Origin: Oscillospiraceae bacterium
GTDB lineage: Bacteria > Bacillota > Clostridia > Oscillospirales > Ruminococcaceae
DNA length: 8,807 nt
Direction: 5' to 3'
NCBI GenBank assembly: GCA_014858325.1
Contig: RKCM01000072.1
Coordinates: 1-8,807, forward strand
Position 1 is the first letter of the stretch; each line of letters starts with the position of its first letter. The position numbers were made by a program, and so were the translations under genes. Positions 7,538-8,807 of the stretch are shown one piece after another. A model generated the notes under the pieces. The model worked only from the letters and a program-made list of their open reading frames with translations. It ran no database searches and had not been told where the DNA came from.

Positions 7538-7566
7538 ATACTAACCCAAGAAATCCCAAAATGCAA
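7538..7566 (-). promoter_or_regulatory. Candidate sigma-A promoter of the leader-MMPL-surface protein operon
   Basis: The AT-rich gap has TTGCAT (7566-7561) and TAGTAT (7543-7538) spaced by 17 nt. An overlapping alternative -10 is TATTAT (7540-7535). Matches to consensus are partial. Transcription would start near 7530, about 50 nt before the leader ATG. An 8-bp palindrome TTGTACAA (7532-7525) sits at the expected start point and might be part of an operator. Confidence 0.35.
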
Positions 7567-7594
7567 TCAACAAAAATCCCGGTTTGATAAAGAG

Positions 7595-7622
7595 CAAAAA
7601 AGCGAGCCTGAGCGGTCCGCTT
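7595..7622 (-). terminator. Intrinsic terminator of the moaA/MOSC-Mog operon
   Basis: On the - strand, AAGCGGACC (7622-7614) pairs with GGCTCGCTT (7608-7600) across the 5-nt loop GCTCA. There is one G-T wobble and one mismatch. It runs straight into a T-run at 7601-7596. It lies 26 nt beyond the stop of the MOSC-Mog gene and isolates it from the transport operon. Confidence 0.72.
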
Positions 7623-7647
7623 CCTTTTGTTGTCGCTTCTTCTTATT

Positions 7648-8580
7648 TCAGCGTCCGGCGCATTCCCCATCCAGCCCGGCGGCGATGCGCACGCCGTGCT
7701 CCAGCGTGGGGAGGATGTATTCGAGGTTTTCCCGCACGGCCTTGGGGCTGCCGGGCAGGTTGACGATGAGGGTCTTGCCCCGCAGCACGCTGGCCCCCCG
7801 GCTCAGCATCCCGCGCGGGGTGATGCTGAGGCTGTGATACCGCATGGCCTCGGCAATGCCGGGGGCGTTGCGGGTGGCCACGGCATAGGTCGCTTCCGGG
7901 GTGATATCCCGGGGCGAAAAACCCGTGCCGCCGCTGGTCAGGATCAGATTCAGCTGCCGCCCATCGGCCAGCCGGATGAGCTGGGCCTTGAGGGCCGCTT
8001 CGTCGTCGGGCAGCAGCAGGGTCTCCTCCACGCAGTAGCCCGCCTCCTGCAGCATCTTTGCCGCCAGCGGGCCGCTCTCGTCCACCCGCTGGCCCCGGGC
8101 CCCCTTATCCGAGAGGGTGATGACGGCGGCCCGCAGGGGCGGGTGTTCCACCGGGGGCAGCAGGGTCATCTCGTCGCCGACGTGCACCACGCCCTCCTGC
8201 AGCACCCGGGCAAACACGCCCTCCCGGGGCATGATGCAGTCGCCGGTCTGCCGGCGGATGACGCAGTCGTTGTGGCACTCCTTGCCGATCTGGGTCAGCT
8301 CCAGCACCGCCCCGCCCACGGCCAGGCGGCTGCCCACGGGCAGGGTGCGGAAATCGAAGCCCTCCACCACAAGGTTTTCGCCAAAGGCTCCGTATTCCAC
8401 CCAGATCTTCCGGCGGAACGCCTCGATCTTCTCAGCGCTCAGCAGGCTGACCTGTCGATGCCAGTTTCCGCCGTGAGCGTCGCCCTCCACGCCCCAGCCC
8501 ACGGTGAGCTTTGCCTCGGGCTGAGGGGTCTTGACGGTGCCCCGGGCGGGGCTGGTGCAGATGGCCAGAATTTTGCCCAT
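7648..8580 (-). CDS. MOSC domain fused to MoaB/Mog molybdopterin adenylyltransferase
   Basis: This 310-aa cytoplasmic fusion protein acts in molybdenum-cofactor handling. Residues 1-145 form a MOSC domain (HRQVSLLS near 41, GAFGENLVVEG at 64-74, and a Cys-rich segment IGKECHNDCVIRR with C102, C106 and C115), the family thought to carry or transfer sulfur or bind Moco. Residues 150-303 form a MoaB/Mog domain (LSDKG, DESGP at 167-171, TSGGTGFSPRDITPEA at 215-230, LPGSPKA at 275-281), which adenylates molybdopterin before Mo insertion. By motif position D192 and D225 correspond to the catalytic Asp pair of E. coli MogA (inferred alignment). The ATG at 8580 follows the moaA stop by 2 nt. Its SD, GGAGGA (8586-8591), is inside moaA, so translation is coupled. 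This fusion order is known from other Clostridia. A single-function mog annotation would miss the N-terminal half. Confidence 0.92.
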   Translation of the reverse strand: MGKILAICTSPARGTVKTPQPEAKLTVGWGVEGDAHGGNWHRQVSLLSAEKIEAFRRKIWVEYGAFGENLVVEGFDFRTLPVGSRLAVGGAVLELTQIGKECHNDCVIRRQTGDCIMPREGVFARVLQEGVVHVGDEMTLLPPVEHPPLRAAVITLSDKGARGQRVDESGPLAAKMLQEAGYCVEETLLLPDDEAALKAQLIRLADGRQLNLILTSGGTGFSPRDITPEATYAVATRNAPGIAEAMRYHSLSITPRGMLSRGASVLRGKTLIVNLPGSPKAVRENLEYILPTLEHGVRIAAGLDGECAGR

Positions 8581-8582
8581 AG

Positions 8583-8807
8583 TTATCCTCCAATGCGGTA
8601 CATTCCCTGCGTGCGCGGGGAATTTTCGCTTTCAAAATGATGTTCCTGCGGCTTTTTCCAGATGGTCTGCCGGATGGTTTCCAACAGTGCCGCATCGCTG
8701 GCCCCCGCCCGCAGCGCAGTGCGCAGATCGGCCCCCGTCTCGCTGGCAAGGCAGGGGCGCAAAAAGCCACGGCTCGTCAGCCGCACCCGGTTGCAGGATG
8801 CGCAGAA
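8583..8807 (-). CDS. moaA: GTP 3',8-cyclase MoaA, C-terminal 74 residues (rest beyond window edge)
   Basis: The visible end of this radical-SAM enzyme, which converts GTP to the first intermediate of molybdopterin synthesis, opens with FCASCNRVRLTS and RGFLRPCL. This gives the CX2CX13C triad that binds the second [4Fe-4S] cluster, the one that holds GTP. It ends in RIGG, the conserved double-Gly tail of MoaA that is needed for function in studied homologues. The stretch between them (DLRTALRAGASDAALLETI, then WKKPQEHHF) fits the family. The N-terminal radical-SAM CX3CX2C motif is outside the window. The gene is the upstream member of an operon with the MOSC-Mog fusion. Confidence 0.95.
   Translation of the reverse strand, partial: FCASCNRVRLTSRGFLRPCLASETGADLRTALRAGASDAALLETIRQTIWKKPQEHHFESENSPRTQGMYRIGG
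8586..8591 (-). promoter_or_regulatory. Ribosome binding site of the MOSC-Mog gene within the moaA terminus
   Basis: GGAGGA lies 5 nt before the ATG at 8580. The same six bases are the two final Gly codons of moaA, just before its TAA. Confidence 0.85.

Noticed and set aside
7627..8640. + strand open frame of about 337 codons opposite MOSC-Mog
   Set aside because: The - strand has unmistakable MOSC and Mog motifs. The + strand product has none and would cross the moaA/MOSC-Mog junction.
1..8807. CRISPR array, tRNA/rRNA, insertion sequence or attachment site
   Set aside because: No regularly spaced direct DNA repeats, no transposase, integrase or terminal inverted repeats, and no structured-RNA genes were seen. 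The repeats present are protein-level rungs inside a coding region.

Overview
The window carries five protein genes and one probable leader peptide. One gene at each end is cut by the window edge. The DNA is GC-rich (about 60% by eye) apart from an AT-rich promoter gap at about 7480-7600. Strong AGGAGG-type ribosome binding sites, a single-spanning surface protein built on GGIAG-type beta-helix repeats, a carboxy(nor)spermidine decarboxylase and a MOSC-Mog fusion together suggest a Gram-positive gut Clostridium, perhaps an Oscillospiraceae/Ruminococcaceae member related to Faecalibacterium or Subdoligranulum. That placement is an inference, because no rRNA or marker gene is present.

Layout. 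(i) 1-1038 (+): nspC-like PLP decarboxylase, missing its N-terminus. Its first visible codon is the probable Schiff-base lysine. (ii) 1058-1099: a 17-bp perfect hairpin with T-runs on both strands, acting as a shared terminator for the converging transcripts. (iii) 1111-7476 (-): a transport operon read leftwards. It starts with a 25-codon ORF with an excellent Shine-Dalgarno, whose TGA overlaps the ATG of a 12-TM MMPL/RND transporter. The transporter's end overlaps the start of a 1278-aa membrane-anchored surface protein. (iv) 7477-7647: promoter region of that operon, followed by the terminator of the next unit. (v) 7648-8807 (-): molybdenum-cofactor operon, with the end of moaA followed after 2 nt by a MOSC-Mog fusion.

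The transport operon is the notable part. The surface protein has a signal peptide, a beta-helix of repeated GG[IV][AV]G rungs, about 475 residues of Met-rich, cysteine-free helix inserted inside one rung, four more rungs, Ig/Flg_new-like beta domains, one TM helix and a basic cytoplasmic tail. The transporter itself ends in a short six-residue VxG-type repeat resembling a bactofilin beta-helix. Gene overlap suggests that the two proteins are made together and act together, for instance in moving a lipid, polymer or toxic compound across the thick envelope. No substrate can be read from the sequence. The flanking polyamine and molybdopterin genes are separated by terminators and look like unrelated metabolic neighbours.
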